From Plasmodium coatneyi (lineage: Eukaryota > Apicomplexa > Aconoidasida > Haemosporida > Plasmodiidae): a stretch of 64,000 nt of DNA. The notes under the pieces were generated by a model. It had not been told where the DNA came from and ran no database searches. It saw only the letters and a list, made by a program, of their open reading frames with translations. Shown here one piece after another: positions 48,682 to 58,914 of the stretch. Position 1 is the first letter of the stretch; each line of letters opens with the position of its first letter. The translations under genes and the position numbers were made by a program. The stretch is taken from NCBI RefSeq assembly GCF_001680005.1, contig NC_033556.1:620001-684000 (forward strand). The letters run 5' to 3'.

Positions 48682-49049
48682 CGTTCAGGATTCAGGTTTC
48701 AGGTTTTAGGGTTCAGGGTTCAGGGTTTAGGGTTTAGGTTTTAGGGTTCAGGGTTCAGGGTTTAGGGTTTAGGTTTTAGGGTTTAGGGTTTAGGGTTCAG
48801 GGCTTAGGTTTTAGGGTTGATGATTTTGCGCTTTATTGTTTTAGGATTTAGGATTCAGGGTTTGGGGTTCACGGTTTACGCTTTAGGGTTAAGGTTTTAG
48901 TGTTTAGCTTTTAGGATTGAGGGTGTAGATTTTAGGGTTTATGTTTCAGGGCCTAGGGTTTAGGGTTGATGATTTAGAGCTTCAGGGCTTTAGGATTTAG
49001 GGATCAGGATTCAGGATTTAAGGTTCAGTGTTTATGGTTCAGGTTATAG
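48682..49049 (+). repeat. Interstitial telomere-like repeats, G-rich strand
   Basis: About 50 imperfect heptad units of GGGTTTA, GGGTTCA and TTTTAGG, the Plasmodium telomere type. The purest part is at 48700-48830, and the array becomes more degenerate to the right. The G-rich strand is the plus strand. Confidence 0.93.
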
Positions 49050-49159
49050 TGAGGAAGAACTTTTCCACAAGAACATCATTCCTAGGACTCTAGTACTGAA
49101 GACTAAGCCCTATGGTTCAAGTCCAAACCTTCACAGATGCACCATATATGCTAAGAGCT
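49050..49159. other. Non-repetitive spacer between inverted telomere-like arrays
   Basis: About 110 bp (GAGGAAGAACTTTTCCACAA... to ...CACCATATATGC) that does not follow the heptad pattern and sits exactly where the array changes strand. Confidence 0.7.
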
Positions 49160-49772
49160 ATACCCTGAACAGTAATACTAAATCTGTATAACGTGAAAGC
49201 TAAAAACAAAAACCTGAACACTGGACCCTCAAGCGGAAGCCCTGAAGCGGAAGCCCTGAAGCGAAAGCCCTGAAACAGAAACCCTGAATCTAAACCCTGA
49301 ACCATAAACCCTGATTGCTAAACCACTGAACTCTAAACCCTAAATCCTGAACCCTAAACTCTAAACGCTAATCACTGAGCACTGCACCCTAAAGCCAAAA
49401 GACTAAATCCTGAACCCTAAAGCCTAAAGCCTAAACACTGAACGCTAAACCATAAAATCTAAACGCTAAACCTTAAAACCAGAACCCTAAACCCTCAAAC
49501 ATATATCCTAAAATCTAAATACTAAACCCTCAACCTAAATACTGAAAACAAAAAGCGGAAATATAAACACATAACTCTAAAGCCTAAACCTTTAACCCCA
49601 AACACTGAACCCTAAATCCTAAAACCATGAAGCGCTAAATCATCAACCCTAAAACCTAAGCCCTGAACGCTAAACCCTAAACCCTAAACCCTGAACCCTA
49701 AACCCTGAACCCTAATCCCTAATCCCTAATCCCTAAACCCTAAACCCTGAAACCTAAAGGCTGAGGGCTAAG
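49160..49772 (-). repeat. Interstitial telomere-like repeats, C-rich strand
   Basis: Imperfect units of CCCTAAA and CCCTGAA, purest at 49660-49755. The G-rich strand is the minus strand, so this array is inverted relative to 48682-49049. Together they form a G-rich then C-rich arrangement. Confidence 0.93.
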
Positions 49773-51073
49773 CCCATATACCATTTGAATTGTGGAATAA
49801 TATTCCTGTAAACACCTTTTAATCATCCTAACTTTCAAATAATGGAACAATAGAATGAGCTTTGAACTGGTAAAATAGTGTTTGGACTCAATTATGAATC
49901 CATGATGTGACAGAATTGTTTGCATGTATTCCTTTAATCTCTTAAATCCTTTATAACCTCCCTGAAACTTCCGTGCACGATGTGCATACTAAATGGAACA
50001 TGCAATACTTCTCCGAAATTTTCTAAAATTTAAATTAAAAGAAAAGAAATGTATAAAATGCGCACATTAATATGTAAAATGCAATCTGTATCGAAAGTGT
50101 AAGGGAGGAAGGTCAATGAATTCAATGCATATTAATATGTTAAATGCATTATTAATTAAGGAAGTAGGTAAATGCTCATATTGTAAATAATGTGTATACA
50201 TTTTATATAATTGTATGAAATTATACTTATCAGAGCAGAAGAATAATGTGTAAAGAAGGAGATAAATTGGTATGTGGTGTAGAATGTACACTAAAAGAGG
50301 GAGTATGAGCTCAAGTAGGGCGGTACAAATTTCTAATTTGAAGGTGTTATTTTCAATCTATGTGTTGAGGTAGAAGGAAAGAATAATATAAATTATTCTT
50401 ACTAATACAGCAAAAATAATAAATTGTGCAGTGTAAATTATTATGATAGAAATGCCGATACATTCCCTTTCATAAATAATTCAATGCAATTCTTTGCACA
50501 TAATATCTACTTTCTTTCACCACATTGTATAGATGTATGCTCTATAGGGGACATGATTAAATGTGTATAGTTAAAAAGGAAGCATGTACTGTGTGAATAT
50601 ATGTGAGCTATGTTATATATGGTAAAATATTATTTTATTAATTACCTTTAGCACGAAAATAAAACACTAATTAATAATGTATCATGATATTTTTGATAAA
50701 AGGGGAAATGATGTTCTTATATACATATGATGGTTTGATGCATGCATATATGTATACAATACAATATGATTACAAGGATGATTGTGCCATGCACATTATT
50801 AGAGAAAATAGGAATTCCATTTGTATATTGAATCATAGGGAACGTGTAATTCCTATATATATCATATATATACATTACTTATATGTGTATACATACATAT
50901 ATATATATACATATATCTGTATATATATTGTTATATATACATTACATATTATGAATATACATACAATAGATATATATGTATATATATATATGTGTGTATT
51001 CCATATAATTGAGTACATAAACAGTTCAACACTAAACAATTTATATACATATAAAAGTGTATATGTGAACACA
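49773..51073. other. AT-rich region right of the telomere-like block
   Basis: No gene seen. TATA/CATA microsatellite is dense at 50855-50995, just upstream of the plus-strand two-domain KIR, and may be part of its promoter region. Confidence 0.5.
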
Positions 51074-53518
51074 ATGCCAGATCCGGCGAAAGCGAGAGTA
51101 ACATTAATGGTTACTTCACACTGAAAGAATCGATATATATGTATTATTCATATTATATTACATGTTTGGTTTAATAAAAATATAGGAACACATAGAAATA
51201 TATATTCTACCAACTATACCAACAGGAGGAGGATTTAGCAAAATTACCTTCTTACAAGGACTTCTACAAGATGTTTAAGGAAGGCTGCAGTGACTGTGAG
51301 AGTGGTTTTACGCAAAAATTGGGGGATTCCTTAGGCAGGCAGTCCAATATTAGCGATTGTAAGGAAAAAATTGTGAAGGCGTATTGTTGTTTATCGGAGA
51401 TGAAAAAAAAGGATGGTGCACTATATAAGGAGAGTTGTAATTTTTTCTATTATTGGGTTGTAGATTTAATATCTGGAGTATCAAGTGAGGATTCATTCCT
51501 GGAAATAACAGCAGCAGTCATGAATAAATTAAAGGAACTTTTTAAGGACGGTGCGTGTACTATTTTGGACGAACATACTATTGATGTCACCACCTTAAGG
51601 GAAATGAAAGCAGTCTTCGACTACTGGCATGACCATAAGGAAATACGAATACTCTTAGAAAATAGTGGGACCCAGTGCAAGAGTAAATATGATAAGTATT
51701 TACAGGAAATTATTTCAAACTATAGTGAAATGAAAACATACTGCACCAGTGGAGGAACTGGGAATGATAATTTCTGTTCAGAATTTAATAATAAGTTCAA
51801 TACTACTGCTCGTAGTGGTAGTGGAACTAACATTCCGAAACCATCAGAATTAACGTGCACATCGGATCCTACAGCGGAAACATTAAAGCAAAAAGTTAAA
51901 CCATCACTACAGGTTCGTTACTTCTTATTCAGAGTGGATAGTTAAATATTGTGTATATAAAACTTCAAGTACAATGTAACAAGCAGGTGAGGAATACATA
52001 TATGTATATATTCCTCCTTACTTACATTCTATAGGAAATATGTCCATATAAACTACCTTCCAAAAGAATATACTGTGAGTTCGATCAAGTAGAAGATGCC
52101 TGTACTGATGATTCTACAAAAGTGAAGGGGAAGTTGGAGGAAGATAATGATACTAAGCAGTATTCTGATAACATTGTAAAAGCTTGGTGTCACGCACCTA
52201 AAATAGGAATAAACAATTTGTCCAGTAAGGATGATCGTTGTAAATTTTTTTATTATTGGTTAGAAACTCCGTTAAGTACAGCAGATGGACTTGATGGAAA
52301 ATTTTCTTCCATTATGGAAGCCATATACGAAAAATTGAAGGAACTAAACATTCAAGATACATGTGATAATATATACGACGACATTAGCTGGGAAATTTTC
52401 AAACAGATGAAAAAGGCGTATAATTATTCTAAGGACTATGCAACTATAAGAGCATGCACACAAGGTCCCAAGGCTCCTAAGTCTAAGTGTACTGAGGGAG
52501 ATGTCAATTACCTCGAAAAAGTTGTCGCAGCCTATGGTTATATGAATGCAGTATGTGCAAAGGAGAATAGTAAAGATTGGTGTAAAGACTTCCGAACCAT
52601 GGCTGCTACACACAGTTATGAAGAACTACTGCAAATAAAGTGCAAATTAAAATACACCTCAGATTGTACAAATATTACCGCTGCTATACTCGGTACACTA
52701 ACCTCGATAAGCCTACCACTGAGTGCCTACTTCCTTTATAAAGTAAGTACTTACATAATTACTAATACACATTATATACATGTAAAAATAGAATAATATA
52801 TACATACATACACATACAATATACACAATATACACATACACAATATACACATACACAATACACACATATACAATACACATACAACACATATACAATACAC
52901 ATACAACACATATACAATACACATACAACACATATATATACATATACATACATATATATAAGTGCATATATATGTATACGTATATATATACACACAAATA
53001 TATCCGTTTATAATATTTTTTAGAAGGGGGGGGGAATATATATATATTCATCATTTCTGCGCTTAGTGTGCATATTCAAGGTGCATGTTCACTCCCATAC
53101 ATAGTACAATTAATGAACATTATTCTTATTAACAACTAATATAACAAGTGGGTCATGTTATATATAAGTGGCACACATGTCAACAACACCCTTATTCCCG
53201 CCCTTCCTTACTTCCCTTCAGTACACTTCCTTACCTTCTTTGATAAGCAACACCTTCTTTGGAAACAGTTCAGGAAGAAGCAAAACAAGAAAAAAGAGAT
53301 CCCCTAGACGTCACCACATTGATTCTTTAACAGATTATTCAACAGCGGATACATCCACGATCGACTCATCGGAAACAAGTTCCACACTTGGTTCAATGGA
53401 GGAGTCCACGGTACGTTCTGCTCCATATACTTCACGATCTAGCGGAGAAAGAGGAGCAAATAATAATATACAACAGCACGGGCAAAGACAAAGAAATATA
53501 AGTTATCATCGAATATAA
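51074..53518 (+). CDS. KIR: Two-domain KIR protein, intact
   Basis: Four exons: 51074-51097 (MPDPAKAR), 51226-51912, 52035-52742 and 53222-53518, 571 residues. Exon 2 is a complete KIR domain without a TM (EEDLAKLPSYKDFYKMFKEGC..., AYCCLSEMKK, CNFFYYWVVDLI). It ends KVKPSLQ at a GTTCGT donor. Exon 3 is a second KIR domain (EICPYKLPSKRIYCEFDQ..., WCHAPKIG, CKFFYYWLE). It ends with the TM (LGTLTSISLPLSAYFLYK). Exon 4 is the Arg/Ser/Thr-rich tail ending QRNISYHRI. It is the only KIR here on the plus strand and lies on the other side of the telomere-like block. Domain 1 resembles the KIRs at 31-32 and 44-45 kb. Confidence 0.9.
52793..52955. repeat. CA-rich minisatellite in a KIR intron
   Basis: Repeats of ACACATACAACACATATACAAT (period about 22 bp, three clean copies) with degenerate CACAATATACACATA copies to the left, in the last intron of the two-domain KIR. 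Confidence 0.85.
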
Positions 53519-54403
53519 TATCCTCCTTGGAACTACAGTGACCTTATGTTCTGAGGTCATTACCATAGTAATTATACAATGCAGAGAAAAAAGAAAGATT
53601 CATGGGGAATGTAAGTATCTAAGCAGCATGCCCTTATGAAAATGGAACAGTCAAACAGCAGATTGGTTCAAGCATTTGTTGGACAACATAGAAGAGGTGA
53701 ACGGGGCGGATGAGTTAGAACAGTAACAATTGTGTAAGGAATCGTATAAGCCGAACAATCGTTTAGCACCAAAGATGTGGATGCTAATCCCTTGGCATTG
53801 TTGTTGTTTGATGAGTGTGAAATGGAAAAGAGAAAATATGCGTTTGTGTGTGTGTGTGTGTGATAAAGGAAATTGTATATTTGGTGATCATTCATTACAA
53901 AACACACTTTGACATAAGCGTTAAAAGGGCATATAAATAGAAGTCACATGTAAGAATAATATTTTATTTCCTTCTATTAAAGGGTACACATAATGTGTTA
54001 TAATATTTTTTCTTTTTTTCTTTCTCTCTTTCTTTCCTTTCTTCCTTTTTTTCCTTTATTCCTTTTTTTGTACTAAGGTGTTTACATGTTCATGTGTAAA
54101 ATCAATATAAGTTCAAGAAAAAAAAAAAAATTCCCTCAGTTCACGGATTTGTTGGGAAAATTTTTTTACTTGAGATGCAAAGTGTGTTCATTCTCTTCTT
54201 TTACAATTTTTTATCTTTGTAATTTTTTGTCCTTAAATACTCTTTCTGAAAAGATCAGCACCTTTTTCCTTTGTTTTCGTATCCCCTTGGGAGTATCTTC
54301 CTCCACGCATTTATTTAAGCATATAAATGTAGGAAAAACAAAAAATATTAAAAAAAAAAGAAGTAAATCAAATTAGCGCAGTGGAGGTGAAGAGGAAGGG
54401 TAA
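53519..54403. other. Right boundary of the island, with a SICAvar 3'-flank relic
   Basis: Between the last KIR and the phosphatase gene. About 54060-54240 resembles the sequence after the SICAvar stop codon (30400-30560), for example GTTTACATGTT followed by AATATAAGT. A short open stretch at 53640-53725 is Trp-containing and protein-like but has no start. No intact gene. Confidence 0.55.
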
Positions 54404-55720
54404 TCAGATCATCGAGTTTTCGCCACCCCTCCCCTGCAGCACCTTCTGCAACTTCAAGTACGCCTCGTCGTTGCAGGGAAGGCGGATAAACATTTGTGTG
54501 TCCAATCGAAGTCGTTGCATGAACTCGCCAACATCGGAGCGAACAATAGGTTGTGTCATGTCGGTCGAGTTGGCAGGGCCACCATGAAAAAAGGATCGAC
54601 ATATCTGTGCAAAGCGCTCAAGGAGGGGGGTGCACACTTCTTCGAAGGTAGGGTCAAGCAGCAACAAGTAGAATTCGCGAAAGTCCCTTGTCAACACGTA
54701 GTTAAATCGTTCGTCTATCTCTGTGGGTTTCGTATACACGCTGTCAGAGTTGGTGCAGGCGTCCACATCGGTAAAGTGATTCATTAGATTGGTCAGCGTG
54801 AGTGCCTTACCTGCTGCATCGATTCGAAAAATGAGTGTGACTTCCCCGGGGGGGTGGACACATTGGGGAGGTTCCACTAGAGATGTTCCTTCCTTGCCGC
54901 CACTACTAATAAGCCTACGCAACTCAAACAGACGCAGCAACTGCGAGACGAAGCTCAAGTTCGGGTTGGACAGAGGGCGCCGCTTCTTCACCAGGTCGAA
55001 CGCATCACCAAAAGATAACTCCAACCGGGTCATGAGAAAAAATATAACTATGATGACAGACCTGGAAACTCCCTTCTTGCAATGCACAAGAATTTTGTTT
55101 CCTTCATCACTGCTTAGCATTGCTTCGATGAAGTGAGAAGCATCCAACAGAGTGTAAAATATTTCTTCTCTTAAGTCGTCCTTCACGTAGTAGGTTCTGT
55201 ACGAAAAGGAGGCTTCAAATTTGTTTGGGCATTCTTCCCCTGCCATGTTAACAATGTGGGTGATTTTTTTTTTTCTCAAATTTTCCGCGTTCAATGCGAA
55301 TTCGTATCCACTTAACAATAACCGACCGTTCAGGAGCTCCGTGCAGGTGGAGCTGCTTGCGGTGAGGACATCTTCCTTGTCCGACAAGGGGGTGCCACTC
55401 GGGGGGTCACCCCTGAGTTCATCAGATACGTTATCCTCGTCGTCTTGTTTTTCTTTTTTTTTTCTTTTTTCTTCTTCCCTCTTCCGTCTAAACGACCTCA
55501 AGTTCAACTTCCCCACCTTTATCCGTCCAATGGGCAGCTGGATGGTCCGTTTTGAGGTCCCCAGCGGAGGAGACTTTCCCCCTCCCTCGTCTTCCTCCAA
55601 ATGGGTGGTGTCATCTTTCGTGGGGGGGATGCTCCTTCTCTCTTTGTCGTCCTTGCTATTATCGCCACGGAGTGCGGCATTCACGCGGTTTATGCCGCTC
55701 ACCCCCTCGTCCTCTACCAT
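54404..55720 (-). CDS. Dual-specificity protein phosphatase
   Basis: Single-exon gene of 438 residues. The catalytic domain lies at about residues 130-270. It contains the signature HCKKGVSRS (HCx5RS, catalytic Cys near residue 213) and an upstream general-acid loop YVKDDLREE. It also has the post-catalytic helix FLMTRLELSFGDAFDLVKKRRP followed by NPNLSFVSQLLRLFE, typical of MKP-like dual-specificity phosphatases. It would dephosphorylate Tyr and Ser/Thr residues on protein substrates. The N-terminal 125 residues are charged low-complexity sequence (RRKREEEKRKKKEK), and the 160-residue C-terminal region is unrecognised. The specific subfamily cannot be fixed by eye. It is the first core gene to the right of the island. 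Confidence 0.92.
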   Translation of the reverse strand: MVEDEGVSGINRVNAALRGDNSKDDKERRSIPPTKDDTTHLEEDEGGGKSPPLGTSKRTIQLPIGRIKVGKLNLRSFRRKREEEKRKKKEKQDDEDNVSDELRGDPPSGTPLSDKEDVLTASSSTCTELLNGRLLLSGYEFALNAENLRKKKITHIVNMAGEECPNKFEASFSYRTYYVKDDLREEIFYTLLDASHFIEAMLSSDEGNKILVHCKKGVSRSVIIVIFFLMTRLELSFGDAFDLVKKRRPLSNPNLSFVSQLLRLFELRRLISSGGKEGTSLVEPPQCVHPPGEVTLIFRIDAAGKALTLTNLMNHFTDVDACTNSDSVYTKPTEIDERFNYVLTRDFREFYLLLLDPTFEEVCTPLLERFAQICRSFFHGGPANSTDMTQPIVRSDVGEFMQRLRLDTQMFIRLPCNDEAYLKLQKVLQGRGGENSMI

Positions 55721-56919
55721 CTAGTTTTCCACCCAGTCGGAGCATCCCTTTTTGCTTAAACAAAGGTGGAAGCAATTAGAGACAAATCCACATGGAGGAT
55801 GAACGTGCGGGAAAGGTACCTCTCTACCTCTCTGTTAGTCCACCCGAATGGTACTTCCTCCTAGGAGCGAACTCACCTTGATGGATGAGCAAATTTTTGT
55901 GCCTTCGTAATTTTCCCCAGGGGAGGACGAACATAACTAAGGCGGGGACTTGCTCGAGGTGACTGATGTAAATAAAGAAGAAGTAGTGACTACTTCCTGC
56001 ATGCTCGCAACTTGGGAAACAGCTCCGATGAGCAAGCCTTCTTCTCTCCCCAAACAGCAATCTCGTTGGTGTCCTTATGTGGTGGGGCTATCATAACAAT
56101 ATTTGCTTGTCTCCTTGGGTCAAAATTACGGCATTCCTCTTTTGGATTTTTTTTTTTTTTTTTTTTTTTTTGCCAAGGGAAGAATAAATCTTTTCCAGCT
56201 GTGTGCACGTCAGTGGGGGAAGGAATGAGAAGAAGTGCCTTCCCCGCGAGGTTCCATCTGCGACGTTCAAATTGCCACGTTAAACCTGCAATATCCGGGG
56301 GAGTTATCACACACCGATCTACTTCCCTTCACAGAGGTGACGCCCTGCACAGCGTTCAGCTCCCCCGGTTAGTTGCGTTCGTCCCTAGTGTGCGGCGTGC
56401 CATCGCTGGATGATGAGGTCTCACTATTGGGGTAAGTCATCACATCCTCCACTCCGCATTCCACCCCCTGCTTTTTTTTTAAAAAATTTAAATGGAGCAA
56501 TTTCGCATGAGAGGTCCCCGTCGCGATATCCAAGTAACTTCTTAACAATGACGCGGGTTTGTTAATTACAAAAACAAAACGCCATGAGGGGTAGGTTTGA
56601 AAGTTGCTGCACGTATGTACAACATGCACACAGTGACAAGTGGAGGAAGACAAACAACACAAATGTAGCACAGGTGTGCCTTCACCAATTTGTCTGCACG
56701 GGTCAAACAATATTTTGCCAAAAATGAGATGCGCACAAGTGAGGGAAGAAAAAAAACCTACTCGTGCGAGTGAAGCGTGACGTTGGAAAGACATACCGAC
56801 AGCGGATCCCCACGAGGGGAGAATGACAAAAGGAAAAAAAAACAAGTAATGCAATTATAAACGCACATGCGTTGTGTCCCATTTGAGGGACCCCCCAATA
56901 GCAGTCGCAAAAACGGATA
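55721..56919. other. Intergenic
   Basis: Upstream of the phosphatase and downstream of the large unrecognised gene. Poly(T) of about 23 at 56149-56171. Minus-strand open frames here lack splice support. No gene seen. Confidence 0.5.
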
Positions 56920-58883
56920 TTACACATATTTAAAGTAAAAAACGGTCGCTTTTGCCTGACCAAGCAATCTTTTTTTCCTATCCAGAGGAGTTAAAAAAAT
57001 GGTGAAATCCTTCCACTCATCTTCCCCCATTTTTATGTGGGCAGTGTAGGTGACATTCATTCCTTGGCTTCTCACGTTGGCCTCTCTGATGACTTTATTT
57101 TTTAAAACTAGCTTTACGTTACAGGAGTGGAAATCTCGCACAGCGGCCACCTTAAGGGGGAGGGAAAAAGGAAGGGAAGACGTAAAACATTATAGGTATA
57201 TGGCGACGTAGGCGACCACGAAAAGGGGTCCTTTCTTTATTGCATATCGCTTCTTATATGTTACCTTCCGGGAGACCAGCTGGCCCACGCACTTGAGGGA
57301 CTCCACTTCACAGGGTGCCCTTCCTTTGATCTGCGAGCAGAGGGGGTAGAGAAAAAATTCAAAATGAAGCTTTACTACACAAGGGGAACGTATGGTGGGT
57401 CCAAATGGGGAGGTGACCACGCCGCCTATACTCACCGATCTGTACACGTAGGTCGAACTGGCAACATAGGGAACTGCCACCGATGAGAATACACGAGGAG
57501 GAGTTGGCAAATCCATCCGGTAGACAACCTCCAAATACACCTTCATGAAAGCCAAAACTTTTTTTTTATTCACCATCCCGTCTTTAAAGAACTGATTATA
57601 AAGCTCCTTTATTTTCTGAACATGTTCATAAAAAAAAAACTTGGAAGCTGCAACTTTCCATAGGGTCATTACGTAGTCGAAGACGTCTGGAAAATTCTTC
57701 CCTTGTGTGTTTGTCACCTCTTTCGCGAAAATGTTTTTTCTCATTCTTTTTATCTTCCTCTTGTTTAGGTAAAAGTGCACCAGGTCGTGTAGTGTGCAGC
57801 TGCCTATGTTGAACACGGCTCGGTGTCCCCCGATGCGTTTGCCTCTCCGTTCGACGCACCCTTCATCGCTCCTCCCTCCACTACTACTTCCGTTGCTGTC
57901 TTCACCGCTATCCACGGGGGGTGCTCTGACCACGCAGGACGGACTGAGGAACAAAAAGGGGATCACCTTGTGCCGCAAGAAGGAGCATAGCACGAACGTG
58001 GATTTGAGGAAAACCACATAAAGAAATAGGACCCTTTTGGACAGCCCCGCGAACAAATGCCTGATGCCGGCAAGGGTTAGAATCCCCAGTGTAGTTTCCA
58101 CCAGAGAAGTGATAATCCTTTCTATGTTGCACACAAAATAAGTGAGCGTGAAATTTATTTCATCCCGAATGTCACCGACCAGAGTTAGCAGATCTTCTAC
58201 AGCTCGGTACATGTTCATTTGTACCTTCACAAAAAAGCCATAAAGAAAAAAATTTTCCTGGAAAATGCGTACCTCCTTCATGCACTGCTCAGAGATCAGT
58301 AAATACTTTATCGGACTTAAAAAAGTTTTCCAATCTCCATACAACTTGTTCCTCTTTTGACAAAAAAAGTTACAATAATTCGATAGCGCTCTGAACCACA
58401 GCCTTATATCTCCACTGTTTGCCAAGACAAACAACTTTCCAAAGATAGCATAGCCATGTTTGTAGAATCCTGCACACATGCAATATTTACCTGACCTGTA
58501 CAGGTAAAAAAGGGAACTTTCATTTTTTTTTAAATTGGCTACTTGGACATTTTCTTCCGATGGTACTCTTTCTTGGTATTGTAACTTTTTGTAAATGTTT
58601 TGCACTTTCCTTCGCAGGGACTTGTTCGACATGGACGAAATGGAGCTGCAATCGGACTGCTGGTCGCAATCCGCCGAGCTGGGTTGGCCGTCTGATGAGG
58701 CGTACGTGGATGGGGGGGTGTCACTACTACGGTTGCCATCGCAGCTATCGCTGTTATTGCTGCTATCGCCGCTACCATCTACACTGTTTCTGTTACTGCC
58801 ATCTCCGGAGTACCCCCGTGCAGCTGCTTTTTCCTTTCCCCACAGTTGGTTGCCATCACCTACTAAATTTACCTGACCTGTAC

Positions 58884-58914
<31 letters not shown>

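Noticed and set aside
48391..48744. Plus-strand open frame rich in Phe/Leu/Ser
   Set aside because: Product of CTTCC/CTTTC repeats next to the telomere-like array.
49098..49125. GGTTCAAGTCC as a tRNA T-loop in the telomere-like block
   Set aside because: No stem pairing and no other tRNA arms.
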